DNA from: Mixta gaviniae
GTDB lineage: Bacteria; Pseudomonadota; Gammaproteobacteria; Enterobacterales; Enterobacteriaceae
Length of the DNA: 64,000 nt
NCBI RefSeq assembly: GCF_002953195.1
Contig: NZ_CP026377.1
Span: forward strand, 2,356,001 to 2,420,000
Direction of reading: 5' to 3'
Under the pieces are notes generated by a model. It ran no database searches and had not been told where the DNA came from. It saw only the letters and a program-made list of their open reading frames with translations. Position numbers and translations under genes: made by a program. Below, one piece after another: positions 1-9,964 of this stretch (position 1 is the stretch's first letter; every line of letters starts with the position of its first letter).

Positions 1-416
1 GTACCATTGTTGCCGCCCCTTCCATCATTCAGCGTTATGGTATCCCTTCTCATATTCAGCAATTTACAGCATTGCCCTGTATTACTACGGTAAGCGCCCT
101 GAAAGGCGCACCCTGGCAGTTTGTCAATAAAAAGGGAGAATTTGAGACAGTTAAGGTTAAAGGGCATTATCGGGTCAACAGCGGGGAGATGGCAGGACGT
201 GCTGCATTATCCGGTGTCGGCTTTGCAATTCTTTCAAAACACGCCTGCCAGCCCTACATTAATGATGGGCAATTAATCGAAGTTGAGTTTGAACAATCGG
301 CAGCCCCACTGCAATTGTTCGCACTTTATTCAGATCGGCGTTACTTGCCCGCTAAAACAAGAGCGCTCATTGATTTCATCCAACAGAAATTAAGCGATAT
401 AGCCTTAGCAACATAA
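1..416 (+). CDS. LysR-family regulator, C-terminal part (5' end outside window)
   Basis: The reading frame is open from base 3 to the TAA at 414-416, so the gene begins upstream of the window. The visible ~137 residues look like the second half of a LysR effector-binding domain. An early segment, IVAAPSIIQRYGIPSH, resembles the usual 'vaspayl..hG.P..p.dL' stretch. It is followed by a W-x-F strand, the 'G.G.a.L' helix turn (SGVGFAIL) and a C-terminal 'YSDRRYLPAKTRALIDFI' that matches the typical family ending. The DNA-binding helix-turn-helix is not in the window, so the target is unknown. A TTG at 72 is internal and not a start. Confidence 0.8.
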   Translation, partial: TIVAAPSIIQRYGIPSHIQQFTALPCITTVSALKGAPWQFVNKKGEFETVKVKGHYRVNSGEMAGRAALSGVGFAILSKHACQPYINDGQLIEVEFEQSAAPLQLFALYSDRRYLPAKTRALIDFIQQKLSDIALAT

Positions 417-1228
417 GGTGGCATTAACGCGCCACAGAGGGTTCAGTTGGCTCAGCGACGCTCTACAAAGAAGCTTTTATGCCTCAATGCCTTCTTTTGG
501 TCCTGTTCGGTATCTTTGAGTCGCAGCGGTTTTATTTAGCATTACAGGGTCACTTTGGGTTGTTGAAAAGGCCCGTTCAAAGGCAGTTTTTTCTAATGCC
601 TGCATTTTGCGTACCACTTTCTTAACTGTCCGCTTTGTACCGGAAGCGGACGTTACTAGCTTAAGCTTCTCTTTAATCAATACGCAGCACACTATTTGCA
701 TCCCAGGCCTTCATCGCAAAGGATACCGAGGCATTAAGTTCTTCGCCTTTTGCCCCATCACGCGCTTGCGTTGACAGCCCTAATCAAAGCTGTGCAAATA
801 GATAGCGAGCGCACGTGCATCGGTGTCGGCGGCCAGTTCACCCGAATCGATGGCTCTAAGGTCGTACTTAAGACACCCTGCGTGTCATTTCCCCCGACGC
901 TGCTGGTGCTTATGGCGGCCGCATTTATCTGCGCTTATTTCGGTAAAAAGCATGCTTTCAGGCCAGGGCCCAGAAATCATTAAATCAATCAACGTCTGGA
1001 GGAGATAAGATAACGTCCAGCCTTAACATCACGCCGTGTCGCTGGACTTGCTGACAGGTCTGTCTGCCCCTCACTCATAGTGAACGTTGCATCTCTGTCA
1101 TGCAGCTTTATGCCAGAAACATTCGTTGCTGACATCGTGTTATGGTAATTATTGGGAAAGGTTCGTGAGGTGGGCGGTTTGCCCGGTACAGGAACCGGCT
1201 GACGTTTAATCATTGCGGGGGAAGATGA
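417..1228. other. Gene-poor stretch with dispersed repeat and gene debris
   Basis: No credible intact gene is seen. One copy of the dispersed hairpin repeat lies at about 489-651. On the minus strand, short protein-like pieces broken by stops can be read at about 673-850, for example ELAADTDARALAIYLHSF and then ASVSFAMKAWDANSVLRID, in different frames. They suggest a decayed gene that I cannot name. Nothing recognisable lies at 860-1215. Confidence 0.5.
489..651. repeat. Dispersed intergenic repeat, copy 1
   Basis: This is a diverged copy of the element seen at 3173-3361 and 11440-11610. Shared blocks are the 'gtcgcagcg.tttt/gttca.tatcgcagggtcactttgg.t.gttgaaa' core and the 'tgcattttgcg' block. 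The copy ends in a hairpin at 628-651: 8-base arms GTCCGCTT and AAGCGGAC pair perfectly around an 8-base loop. Confidence 0.65.
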
Positions 1229-1846
1229 ATGACAAATGATTTAATTGTGCTTTCTGCTATTGGAGTCGCTATCCTTTTTGGCGCCATGAGCCCGGGAGTC
1301 AGCTTTCTTCTGGTTGCCCGCACCGCCATCTCCAGTTCGAGACGGGCGGCATTAGCTGTAGCTGCGGGAATGGGCTTTGGTGCGCTTATCTTTGCTGCCA
1401 TTGCGTTAGCGGGCCTACACACCTTACTGACCTTGATCCCATCCCTTTATACAGGCCTAAAGATGGCGGGCGGTTGTTATCTGTTATGGCTTGCGTTGAA
1501 AATGTTTCGCCGTCCGTCAAACAGGCTTATCGATTCCGCCATAGTAGAGGAGGTCAGCGTCTCAAACGCTTTTTTAACAGGTCTCTTTACGCAAATCAGT
1601 AACCCCCACACCGCCCTGGTATTTGCCAGTATTTTTTCCTCAGCGCTTAGCGCGACTATTCAGCCTGCTATGTATATCATCCTGCCCTTAATGGCCTTTA
1701 CTATCGATGTGTGCTGGTATGCCGTCGTCGCATATTTATTATCCACGGATGGGCCGCGTCTGGCTTACATCAAATACCGGAAGGTGATTGATAAATTAAG
1801 CGGAGGAGTGATGGCATTTCTGGGAATACGGCTGCTGTTAAAGTGA
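1229..1846 (+). CDS. LysE/RhtB-family amino-acid exporter
   Basis: This is a 205-residue inner-membrane protein of the length and character of LysE/RhtB exporters, which expel amino acids or their analogues by proton exchange. The N-terminal helix carries the family signature region 'FGAMSPGVSFLLVARTAI' (usually PGP; here PGV). The second half has the conserved 'F..QI.NP..ALVFAS' motif (FTQISNPHTALVFAS, around residues 118-132). About six hydrophobic segments can be read. The start ATG at 1229 is preceded by GGGGGAAG about five bases upstream. The gene stands alone and its substrate cannot be inferred. Confidence 0.85.
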   Translation: MTNDLIVLSAIGVAILFGAMSPGVSFLLVARTAISSSRRAALAVAAGMGFGALIFAAIALAGLHTLLTLIPSLYTGLKMAGGCYLLWLALKMFRRPSNRLIDSAIVEEVSVSNAFLTGLFTQISNPHTALVFASIFSSALSATIQPAMYIILPLMAFTIDVCWYAVVAYLLSTDGPRLAYIKYRKVIDKLSGGVMAFLGIRLLLK

Positions 1847-2041
1847 TTTCGCCCATGACAGTTTAGTCTATCGCGATGACAGATGACGTCAGCTTATCGC
1901 GGACTTTGTTTTCTGGCATCTTCGCTTAGTGCCAGCGGCAGAGGGCCATGATGAATAGGGCAAACATAATTGATGGGGTAAAAAGGCCTGGCTGCACAGT
2001 CACGGCGCCTGTACTGTTAAACAGCTTCGGCGCACGCTGTT

Positions 2042-2794
2042 TCATTTAAACAGGGCAGCTTGTGGGTTAAACGCCTTAAAAGCATCATCTACCGGCTGAT
2101 AACCCAGAACTTCCTTTGTACGGGACAGATCAAATCTTTTAAAGCGATTATTTGAAATTCCGTAGCCGATGAAAAAATTAATATTTTCAGCTTCAACAGC
2201 GCCGGTTATCAAATTTACCGCATCCTGCGGGCTAAGCCAGGCGCTGTAATCTCTGGCGGTTTTAAGCGCATCCGCATCTTGATGTTCAAAAGCGCCGATC
2301 CTGAGCGCTACGCAGGAAAGCCCATGCTGAGTGGCGTAAAAGGAACACAGCGCCTCACCATAGCATTTCGTAACGCCGTAAATATTTGCAGGGGCAACCG
2401 CCATCCCCGGATGGATTTGCCTGTCTACCGGGTAACCTTCAATTGTCTGGGCACTGCTCGCAAAGACAAAGCGCTGGCAGGTTGTGGTAGCTGCGGCTTC
2501 AAGCAGCCATGTCACGGACAGAATATTCGCTGGCAGCAGCTTGTCAAATGTCGCATCCGCGTCAGGAATGCCTGCCAGATGGATTATCACGTCCGGCTCT
2601 GCCTCAGCCAGAAGTTTCTTTGCCGTTTCGGGTAGCGAAAGGTCAGCCTGAAAGAACTGGTGCGGAGTATCGATCGCATAATCCGGCCTGTTAAGATCGG
2701 TCAGTATAAAGTCATAGGTTGTGCGCATTGCCTGGAAGTAGGTTCGTCCTATACGGCCGCTGGCACCTGTAAGCAGTATCTTTTTTGCTGTCAT
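2042..2794 (-). CDS. NAD(P)-dependent epimerase/dehydratase family protein
   Basis: This is a 250-residue extended short-chain dehydrogenase. The N-terminal Rossmann motif TGASGRIG (residues 9-16) binds the dinucleotide. A conserved acidic residue (TDLN) follows strand 2, HLAG marks strand 4, and the catalytic Tyr and Lys are in YGVTKCYGE (YxxxK). Size and the 'ASSAQTIEGYP' segment are closest to uronate-dehydrogenase-like members, but the substrate is an inference. It is monocistronic, and the flanking regions are gene-poor. No frameshift is seen, unlike several neighbours. Confidence 0.8.
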   Translation of the reverse strand: MTAKKILLTGASGRIGRTYFQAMRTTYDFILTDLNRPDYAIDTPHQFFQADLSLPETAKKLLAEAEPDVIIHLAGIPDADATFDKLLPANILSVTWLLEAAATTTCQRFVFASSAQTIEGYPVDRQIHPGMAVAPANIYGVTKCYGEALCSFYATQHGLSCVALRIGAFEHQDADALKTARDYSAWLSPQDAVNLITGAVEAENINFFIGYGISNNRFKRFDLSRTKEVLGYQPVDDAFKAFNPQAALFK

Positions 2795-3392
2795 TGCATC
2801 AGGATCCTCGTTTCAAAAAAGCCATGGTTGTGGGGCTATCAAAACACGATAAAACCGTATCATGGTGGCCTTAAAGTAAATGTGACATGACTGGGTTGTA
2901 TCGAATCCTGATATGCGATCCTCTCCACGCTCCCTTTCACGTACGTCCGCTTTTGCTCATAACGGCCATCGAAACCGTCACACCGGTGCTGAACAGGTGG
3001 CCAGGCGTAATATCCGTCCAGCCCGGTGCTTCTGTGATTGCCGAGTACGGTGTCCTTTCGCAGTAGATTTTGGCTATGCTCGCGCAGCAATCCGGGAGAT
3101 ATATTGTTTTAATTTCAAAGAATTAAAAAATCAGATATCTTACGCCAATCTCCGCCACTTGCCTTTCCCCTGCTCCTTTGATGTCCTTACGTCCCCTTTT
3201 GCCCCTTTCGGTGTGTTAGCGTCGCAGCGATTTGTTCAATATCGCAGGGTCACTTTGGATAGTTGAAAGTGATGGCTTAAAAAAGGTGCGTCCTGACGTC
3301 TTTATTCTGCACAACGCTGTCTGCCGTTGCCCCAGCCGTCCGCCTTGTGCCAAAAGCAGGGGCAGTTATCTGATATGGCGAATTCCTGCTCT
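2795..3392. other. Gene-poor stretch with dispersed repeats
   Basis: No convincing gene is present. A half-conserved hairpin of the dispersed family (tccgcttttgctcataacgg) lies at 2946-2965, and a longer repeat copy occupies about 3173-3361. The short open frames here are not protein-like and lack ribosome binding sites. Confidence 0.5.
3173..3361. repeat. Dispersed intergenic repeat, copy 2
   Basis: The stretch is closely similar to 11440-11610: 'tttgcccctttcg', then 'tcgcagcgatttgttcaat', 'cactttggatagttgaaagt', 'gatggcttaaa.aaggtgcg', and 'gctgtctgccgttg.cccagc'. The terminal hairpin of copy 1 is degenerate here (CCGTCCGCCTTGTGCC...). Copies 2 and 3 match over about 130 bases with few differences. 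Confidence 0.75.
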
Positions 3393-3979
3393 TCACTCAG
3401 CAAGACCCACAAGTTGATTAACCAGATACCGCAAATCTTCTTTCGCCTCCTGGAAACCTGACGCAGTGGGCTTAACGCTAAGTAGATCGGCATAGCCATT
3501 CACAGCAGCGCCTATCATACGGGCGGTACGCGCAACATTGACTTGCCGGTAAAGCCCCGGCTAACGCCGGCCGCGATGATGCTTTCTAAAAGCCTAATCC
3601 ACCTGTTCATGTTGTTTATTGCCAATTCGGCATAAGCCTGATCGTGCTGTGCCTGGGTCCAGACTGAGTTGTATAGCTGCCAGTCAGCATCATGGGTGGC
3701 AGGCAAACTGGTAATAAAAGTATCCAGCGCGACATCCGGAGCAAAATCGGCGATAGCATCTTTGAAAGCCTCAAGATCGGCCAGCATGAAACGCTCAACG
3801 GCCTCCAGTCTGAGCGAACCCCAGTCCCGGAAATAATGATAGATATGGCTGCGTGAAATACCGAGGTGTTCGGTAAGTTCCCGCGTGGTCACTTTATCAA
3901 TGCCTTTTTCAATAAAAAGCGCGATCGCACCGTCCAGGATTTGTATCCGAAGGTTCTCGGCCGACATATTTTCCCTCAT
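3393..3979 (-). pseudogene. TetR-family regulator, frameshifted
   Basis: The first 145 or so residues are a normal TetR repressor: a helix-turn-helix at residues 28-50 (TTRELTEHLGISRSHIYHYF) followed by ligand-domain helices. The frame then ends prematurely at 3515 after 154 aa. Shifting frame near 3541-3545 restores a good TetR C-terminus (ARMIGAAVNGYADLLSVKP... ending LVNQLVGLAE) that stops at 3393-3395. The full span is 587 bases, one short of a 195-residue gene, so one base is missing. It is divergent from the ABC/RND pair, with two operators in between, and presumably repressed it. A sequencing error is the main alternative to true inactivation. Confidence 0.8.
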
Positions 3980-3994
3980 TCCCCTGCGTTGACT

Positions 3995-4043
3995 TTGAGC
4001 AGACGCTCAAATAGACTCATTTTGACTTTGAGCAACTGCTCAA
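3995..4043. promoter_or_regulatory. Two TetR-type operators in divergent promoter region
   Basis: Two perfect inverted repeats lie 33 bases apart centre to centre: TTGAGC-AGAC-GCTCAA at 3995-4010 and TTGAGCA-AC-TGCTCAA at 4028-4043. Each is preceded by TTTGAC or TGAC. The second sits between a possible -35 (TTGACT, 4022-4027) and a weak -10 (CATACC, 4045-4050) for the rightward genes, which fits steric repression by the adjacent TetR protein. Three helical turns between sites would allow cooperative dimer binding. Confidence 0.7.
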
Positions 4044-4067
4044 GCATACCCTAAACAGAAGTTAAAC

Positions 4068-4961
4068 ATGCTTATATTCAAAACGCCAGCAGCCCCTGCG
4101 CCTGCCCGCAGCGCCCTTCATACTCTGAAAATATTGGGCCTGCGGCATTATAAAAAACTGCTGCTCACTTTCTTGCTGGTCATTGCTGAGAACGTAATGT
4201 ATCTCTCCTACCCGCTTCTGGCGGGGTTTGCCATCAATGCCATTATTTCGGGTCAGGCGCTACACGCTGTGTTATACGCCGGCATGGTGTTTACCATGTG
4301 GGCCATCGGCGCCGCGCGCCGCAGCGTAGACACCCGCACTTTTGCCCGTATCTACGCTGAACTGGCAGTGCCGGTGATCCTGACTCAGCGCAGCGAAAAC
4401 CCTGGCGCGTCAACCATTGTGGCGCGCGTAACGCTGTCGCGCGAATTTGTGGATTTTTTTGAGAAGCATCTGCCGATACTTATCACCTCCGTGGCGTCGA
4501 TTACAGGTGCCGCCGTAATGCTACTGGCGATTGAGTTCTGGACCGGCATAGCCTGTATCGCAATCCTCGTTTTCTTTGGCTGCTTTCTGCCCGGCTTTAC
4601 GCGTAAAAACGAAGCGCTGTTTGTGCGTGTGAATAACCGACTGGAAAAGGAAGTGAGCTTTGTCAGCACTGCCAGAGCGCCTGCGCTGGCGAAGCATTAC
4701 GGCGTGCTGGCCGGTCTGCGCATTCGGCTTTCCGACCGTGAAGCAACGGGTTATCTGGCAATTGGTTCAGTAACCGCGCTGCTGTTCGCCATGACCATTA
4801 TATCTATGACAGTAAATGGCGTCCGCGACGCTGGCCATATCTACTCGGTCATGACCTATATGTGGATGTTTGCCATGAGCCTGGATGACGGTCCGCAGCT
4901 GCTGGAAAAATACTCTCAGCTCAAGGATATCGGTCGCCGCGTTAACACCGGGCAAATCTGA
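4068..4961 (+). CDS. ABC-transporter six-helix membrane domain protein without ATPase
   Basis: This 297-residue protein has several hydrophobic segments (about residues 33-60, 66-84, 138-185, 230-250) and resembles the exporter-type ABC transmembrane region. It ends before any nucleotide-binding domain: no Walker A, signature or Walker B motif is present. Stand-alone proteins of this kind form a known membrane-domain family. The gene lies 47 bases upstream of the RND pump gene and downstream of the paired operators, so the two were probably one transcript under TetR control. Its mechanism without an ATPase is unclear. Confidence 0.65.
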   Translation: MLIFKTPAAPAPARSALHTLKILGLRHYKKLLLTFLLVIAENVMYLSYPLLAGFAINAIISGQALHAVLYAGMVFTMWAIGAARRSVDTRTFARIYAELAVPVILTQRSENPGASTIVARVTLSREFVDFFEKHLPILITSVASITGAAVMLLAIEFWTGIACIAILVFFGCFLPGFTRKNEALFVRVNNRLEKEVSFVSTARAPALAKHYGVLAGLRIRLSDREATGYLAIGSVTALLFAMTIISMTVNGVRDAGHIYSVMTYMWMFAMSLDDGPQLLEKYSQLKDIGRRVNTGQI

Positions 4962-5008
4962 GCATAACGCACTGATTACCTCTTCCCGTTTCACCACCGG
5001 ACATTCCG

Positions 5009-8000
5009 ATGCCGCAATTCTTTATTGAAAGGCCTGTTTTTGCCTGGGTTGTAGCCCTGTTTATCGTGCTGGCAGGTGTCATTGCCATTCCGCAGTTGCC
5101 TGTGGCGCAATATCCCTCGGTAGCCCCGCCGACCGTCAGCATTACGGTAACCTACCCCGGCGCCACGCCAGAAACCATGAATGATTCGGTAATCTCGCTG
5201 ATCGAGAGAGAAATCTCCGGCGTTGACAACATCCTCTACTTTGGATCTTCAAGTGATACCTCAGGCACTGCCAGCATCACAGTGACCTTTAAACCCGGAA
5301 CGGACATCAAGCTCGCTCAGGTTGATGTACAGAATAAAATCAAGGTGGTTGAATCCCGACTGCCGCAAACCGTACGTCAGAACGGCCTGGATGTGGAGGC
5401 GGCCAACTCTGGCTTTTTGATGATCGTCGGGCTGCGTTCACCCACAGCTCACTACACGGAACAGGATCTGAGCGACTACTTTGCGCGTAACATTTCGGAA
5501 GAGTTAAGGCGCGTTCCGGGCGTTGGCAAAGTTCAGCTGTTTGGGGCTGAGAAAGCGATGCGCGTGTGGCTGGATCCGATCAAGCTGTTTAACTATAAAC
5601 TCTCGGTCAGTGACGTCACCACCGCGCTGAGCCAGCAGAACGCTCAAGTCGCACCGGGCAGAATTGGCGATGAGCCGACGCAGCCCGGACAACGTGTCAC
5701 TTATCCTCTTACGGTACGAGGGCAGCTCAGTTCGGTGGAAGATTTCCGCAATATCACGTTGAAGGCATTGAATAATGGCTCGCGCGTCCGGCTGGCTGAT
5801 GTCGCGCGCGTGGAGCAGGGTCTGCAAAGCTATGCATTCGCTATTCGCGAAAACGGCCATGCTGCCACCGCCGCGGCGATCCAGCTGGTACCCGGCGCCA
5901 ATGCCGTCAGCACCGCTCAGGGGGTGCGTTCACGGCTGAACGAACTTTCAGCTGTGCTGCCGCAGGGTATGGCCTTTTCGGTGCCGTTTGATACCGCGCC
6001 CTTTGTGAAGCTGTCGATTGAAAAGGTAATACATACCTTTATTGAAGCCATGGTATTGGTATTCCTGGTCATGCTGCTGTTCCTGCAGAATTGGCGCTAC
6101 ACGTTTATTCCGGCAATTGTCGCGCCGGTGGCGCTGCTCGGCACATTTACCGTAATGCTGATAAGCGGTTTTTCCATCAATGTGCTGACGATGTTTGGCA
6201 TGGTACTGGCTATCGGCATCATTGTTGACGATGCAATTGTGGTGGTGGAGAGCGTCGAGCGCCTGATGGCGGAAAAAGGCCTTTCACCGAAAGAGGCCAC
6301 GCGAGAGGCCATGCGTGAGATCACACCGGCGATCATCGGGATCACGCTGGTACTTACCGCCGTGTTTATTCCGATGGGATTCGCCGCTGGCTCGGTTGGC
6401 GTTATCTATCGCCAGTTTACGCTTTCCATGGCCGTTTCTATTTTGTTCTCGGCTTTCCTTGCGCTGACCCTGACCCCCGCACTGTGCGCTTCGCTATTGA
6501 AGCCGATTGAGCGGCACGGTAAGGAAAAGAAAGGCTTTGCGGGCTGGTTTAACCGCCGTTTCAGTGCCCTGACGAACCGCTATGAGCGCGGGCTGCATGT
6601 CACGCTGCGGCGCGGCGGCCGCGTTATGCTGATTTATGCCGCACTGTGTGCGGTCATGTTTATGGCCTACCCGGCGCTGCCTTCATCTTTCCTCCCCGAC
6701 GAAGATCAGGGCTATTTTATGACGTCGGTCCAGTTGCCGTCAGATGCCACACAGGAAAGGACCCGTCATGTGGTCGATCGGCTTGAAAAAGCCATCATGG
6801 CAAGACCCGGCATTGACAATAATATCTCCATTTTTGGCTTTGGTTTTTCCGGCTCCGGTTCGAATACGCAATGGCCTTCACCACATTGAAAGAGTGGGAC
6901 GAACGACAGGGTGCGACGGCTGATGGAGAAGCAGAACGCGTACAGAGGGAAATGCGTAACGATCCCGAAGCCATCGTGATGAGCCTGATGCCGCCTGTCA
7001 TCTCCGATATGGGTACTTCATCAGGTTTTGAACTCTACCTTGAAGACCGTGCCGGCCGCGGCTATGCAGCATTGTTGCAGGCGGCCTCGACGCTGATGGA
7101 GAAAGCCAACCACAGTGGCGCGGTCAATGACGTCTACATTGAGGGTTTGCCCGCGGGCGTGAGTGCTGCTCTTGAGGTGGACAGGGAAAAAGCGCAGGCG
7201 ATGGGCGTCAGCTTTGATGAGATCAATCAACTGCTGTCAGCCTCGATGGGCTCAAATTACGTCAATGACTACGTGGATAACGGACGTGTGCAACAGGTTA
7301 TTGTGCAGGCGGATTCCGCTTACCGCATGCAGCTGGCGGATTTGCTCAAACTCTACGTCAGGAATGCGTCGGGCGAGATGGTACCGCTGTCGGCTTTTGT
7401 TACAACGCACTGGAGCCAGTCGCCGCAGCAGCTCAATCGTTACCAGGGTTATCCGGCAATCAAAATCACCGGCAGCCCTGCCGACGGCTACTCCAGCGGA
7501 GCAGCGATGGCGGAAATGGACAAACTTGCGGCATCTCTTCCGGCAGGCTATTTCGCTGAGTGGACTGGCGCTTCGCTGCAGGAACGTAGCTCAGCGGCTC
7601 AAATGCCGCTGCTGATAGCGTTATCTGTTCTGGTTGTTTTTCTGGTGCTTGCCGCGCTGTATGAAAGCTGGTCAGTGCCGCTTTCAGTGATACTTGCCGT
7701 TCCGCTGGGCATGGCTGGCGCGTTGCTGGCAGTATTTATCGCAGGTATGACCAATGACATTTTTTTCAAGGTCGGTATGATCACCCTAATCGGCCTTTCC
7801 ACCAAAAATGCCATCTTAATTGTAGAGTTTGCCCGGCAGCTTTATGCACAGGGTAAACCGCTGCTCGAGGCAACAAAGGAAGCAGCCCGATTACGCCTGC
7901 GGCCAATCATCATGACATCACTGGCTTTTACGCTGGGTGTGGTGCCACTGATGCTGGCGACCGGTGCCAGTAAGAGTACCCAGAATGCGATTGGCACCGG

Positions 8001-8115
8001 TGTTTTTGGCGGGATGATCAGTGGCACACTGTTGGCCATCTTCTTTGTGCCGGTGTTTTTTGTGATTATCATTTCCGCTGTTCAAAGGCTTAGCTGCTTG
8101 CTAAAGGGTCAATAA
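5009..8115 (+). pseudogene. RND efflux pump (AcrB/MexB-like inner-membrane component), frameshifted
   Basis: Two overlapping frames, 5009-6889 (626 aa) and 6871-8115 (414 aa), together make one HAE1-type RND pump of about 1035 residues, close to AcrB (1049). N-terminal features include FFIERPVFAWV, the periplasmic porter domain, and TM4 with the proton-relay aspartates (GIIVDDAIVVVE). C-terminal features include AALYESWSVPLSV and LSTKNAILIVEFA. The break is near 6866-6871: the sequence reads AAT ACG CAATGG, where one extra base would give Asn-Thr-Ala-Met-Ala-Phe and join the frames. No periplasmic adaptor gene is next to it. A sequencing error would mimic this. Confidence 0.85.
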
Positions 8116-8221
8116 GGCGTGATCGAAGCCTCAGGGCAGGCCTGAGGCTAAAGGAAAGATTGCAGAACCGACTACTGGCATTGATCTGGGTTTCTAAATC
8201 TTAGCCTGCCGGTTGCTACAG

Positions 8222-8277
8222 CCGCTTTTCGCTTATAGCGGACATGGACACATCAGTCCGCTTTGCGCCAGACGGAC
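8222..8277. repeat. Dispersed double-hairpin element
   Basis: The first hairpin is CCGCT-(10)-AGCGG at 8222-8241, with loop tttcgcttat. The second is GTCCG at 8256-8260 pairing with CGGAC at 8273-8277. The same two-hairpin layout occurs at 13626-13685, and the second hairpin matches the one ending the repeat at 628-651. Confidence 0.65.
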
Positions 8278-8328
8278 ATTCACATACAGGCCGTTACAGG
8301 CGCCGTTAATGAAGGCTCTTGTCAGAAA

Positions 8329-8348
8329 GACCCGCCTGATAGCGGGTC
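8329..8348 (-). terminator. Terminator-like hairpin after the MFS gene
   Basis: The arms GACCCGC and GCGGGTC (8329-8335 and 8342-8348) pair perfectly around a six-base loop. Read leftward on the minus strand the hairpin is followed by TTTCT. It lies 56 bases past the stop of the minus-strand MFS gene. Confidence 0.6.
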
Positions 8349-8403
8349 TGTGATACTCTTATTTTACATGTAAAAGCCGGTGCAGAAGAGAGGTGATTTT
8401 CAG

Positions 8404-9835
8404 TTACGTTAATTCTGCTGGTAAACCCTTTACCGCTTTACGGGGTAACAGACGGGAAACAACCAGCCCCGCAATCTGTCCGGCCGCAGCAAAATAAAAA
8501 GCGAGCTGTAAGGCATTTTCCAGGCTGCTCACAGAGGTTTCCTGCTGCAGGCTCTCAGCCCCGCTCCCGGATAGCGCTATCAACACAGCAATACCAATAG
8601 CATTACCCACATTCAGCGTTGTAGAAGCCATACCTGAAGCGATCCCCTGCTCGTTATGCGTTACGCCTGAGCCTGCCGCTATCCACATTGCCGTCCATAC
8701 TATCCCCTGTCCTGCTCCTGAAATTATCAGTCCCGGCATTATGTTCGAATAAGATGCACCAGAAAATGCTGCCGGTGCCAGAGCCAGCGTACCCGCAATA
8801 CCCATTAAAAAGCCTATTAGTAATGTCGTGCGCACCGGCAGCCGATTTGCGAGCCTGGCTCCCAGCTGCGTTCCGGCAAAGATTGCCAGCGAAGGGATAA
8901 TAAAGGCCAGACCTGTCTGTAAAGCGCTGTACCCCATAACACGCTGAAACAGAACCGTCAGGAAATAAGGCAGAGCGCCAAAGGTGCCCATATAAATGAA
9001 TGTCATCGCCATGCCTGTCATCAGATTGCGGTTTCTGAATAACCGTAACGGCATCAGTGGATCATGACTACGGGCCTCAATAGTGACAAATGTTAGCAGA
9101 GAGATAGCGGCCAGACTTAGAGAGAAAAGAATATGGCCTGACAGCCAGCCCTCTTCAGGCCCCTGGACCAGGGCGTATACCAGCAGGGTGGCTCCCACCG
9201 TCACCGTTACAGCGCCTGGAAAATCAAAACTACGGCGCTTATTCCGAAGGCTGTCTTTCGGTAAGACAAAAAAAGCAACACAAATTGCGATGGCTGCCAG
9301 TATAACGTTGACGAAAAAGACTGACGGCCAGCCATATGTACTGGTAAGTATTCCTCCGGCCAGCGATCCCAGTGTCAGACCACTTGCGCCTGCGCCGCCC
9401 CAGACAGCCAGTGCCCGATTCCGTGAAGGTCCTTCCTCAAACAGTTTGTTTATCAGTGACAGCGTGGATGGAAAAAGTAATGCGGCACCTATGCCTTGCA
9501 GGGCTCGCGCAATGACAATAACCGCAGGCCCCACGCTAAACCACCAGCAAGCGAAGAAAACGCATAGAGCCACAATGCGCAAATAAATACGCGACGTTGC
9601 CCCAGTAGATCGGCAGCCCGACCGCCGAAAAGTAAAAACCCCCGCAACATACGGTATAGGCACTGACAACCCACTGGAGAGTCTGCTCTGAAAACCCCAG
9701 CCCGGCACCAATTTCCGGCAGAGCCACAAATACAATATTTATATCCAGTGAGTAAATAAGCTGGGCGAACGCCAGCAGCGCAAGGCTCCAGTGCTGTAAA
9801 CGTCGGGCACCTGAATCCATTGTGGGTATGGCCAT
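8404..9835 (-). pseudogene. MFS drug transporter (DHA2/EmrB type), two frameshifts
   Basis: Three frames must be joined to read a 14-helix-type major facilitator of about 477 residues. The N-terminus MAIPTMDSG... (start 9835, with GGAG eight bases upstream) includes SLDINIVFVALPEI and WVVSAYT. The frame changes near 9645, in a GGGGGTTTTT run, to LLFGGRAADLLGQRRVF (motif A region). It changes again near 9530 to VIVIARALQGIGAALLFPS, and from there is open to 8404. Each junction needs one added base. The gene is divergent from an ArsR-type regulator with a long inverted repeat between them. Homopolymer slippage or sequencing error could explain the first break; the second is not in a homopolymer. 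Confidence 0.85.
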
Positions 9836-9867
9836 AGAACAATCTCCGTATCAATTTAGAAAAAGCC

Positions 9868-9916
9868 AATGTACGAGTACATTCGTACTTTCAATGTATG
9901 TATGTACTCGTACATT
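9868..9916. promoter_or_regulatory. Perfect 15-base inverted repeat, operator between MFS and ArsR genes
   Basis: AATGTACGAGTACAT at 9868-9882 and its exact reverse complement at 9902-9916 are separated by 19 bases. Each arm contains GTAC-NN-GTAC, which is itself nearly palindromic. This gives two binding sites about 34 bases apart, right in the divergent promoter region. A shared operator for the adjacent regulator is the simplest reading. Confidence 0.7.
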
Positions 9917-9964
9917 AGTCAACTGATAAAATTTAAAGTAGGATGGGGATATGTTAACAACCCT

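Noticed and set aside
750..983. 77-codon open frame in the first gap
   Set aside because: No ribosome site; the other strand carries broken protein-like fragments over part of this stretch.
6866..6889. Programmed frameshift in the RND gene
   Set aside because: No slippery heptamer or following structure; a missing base fits better.
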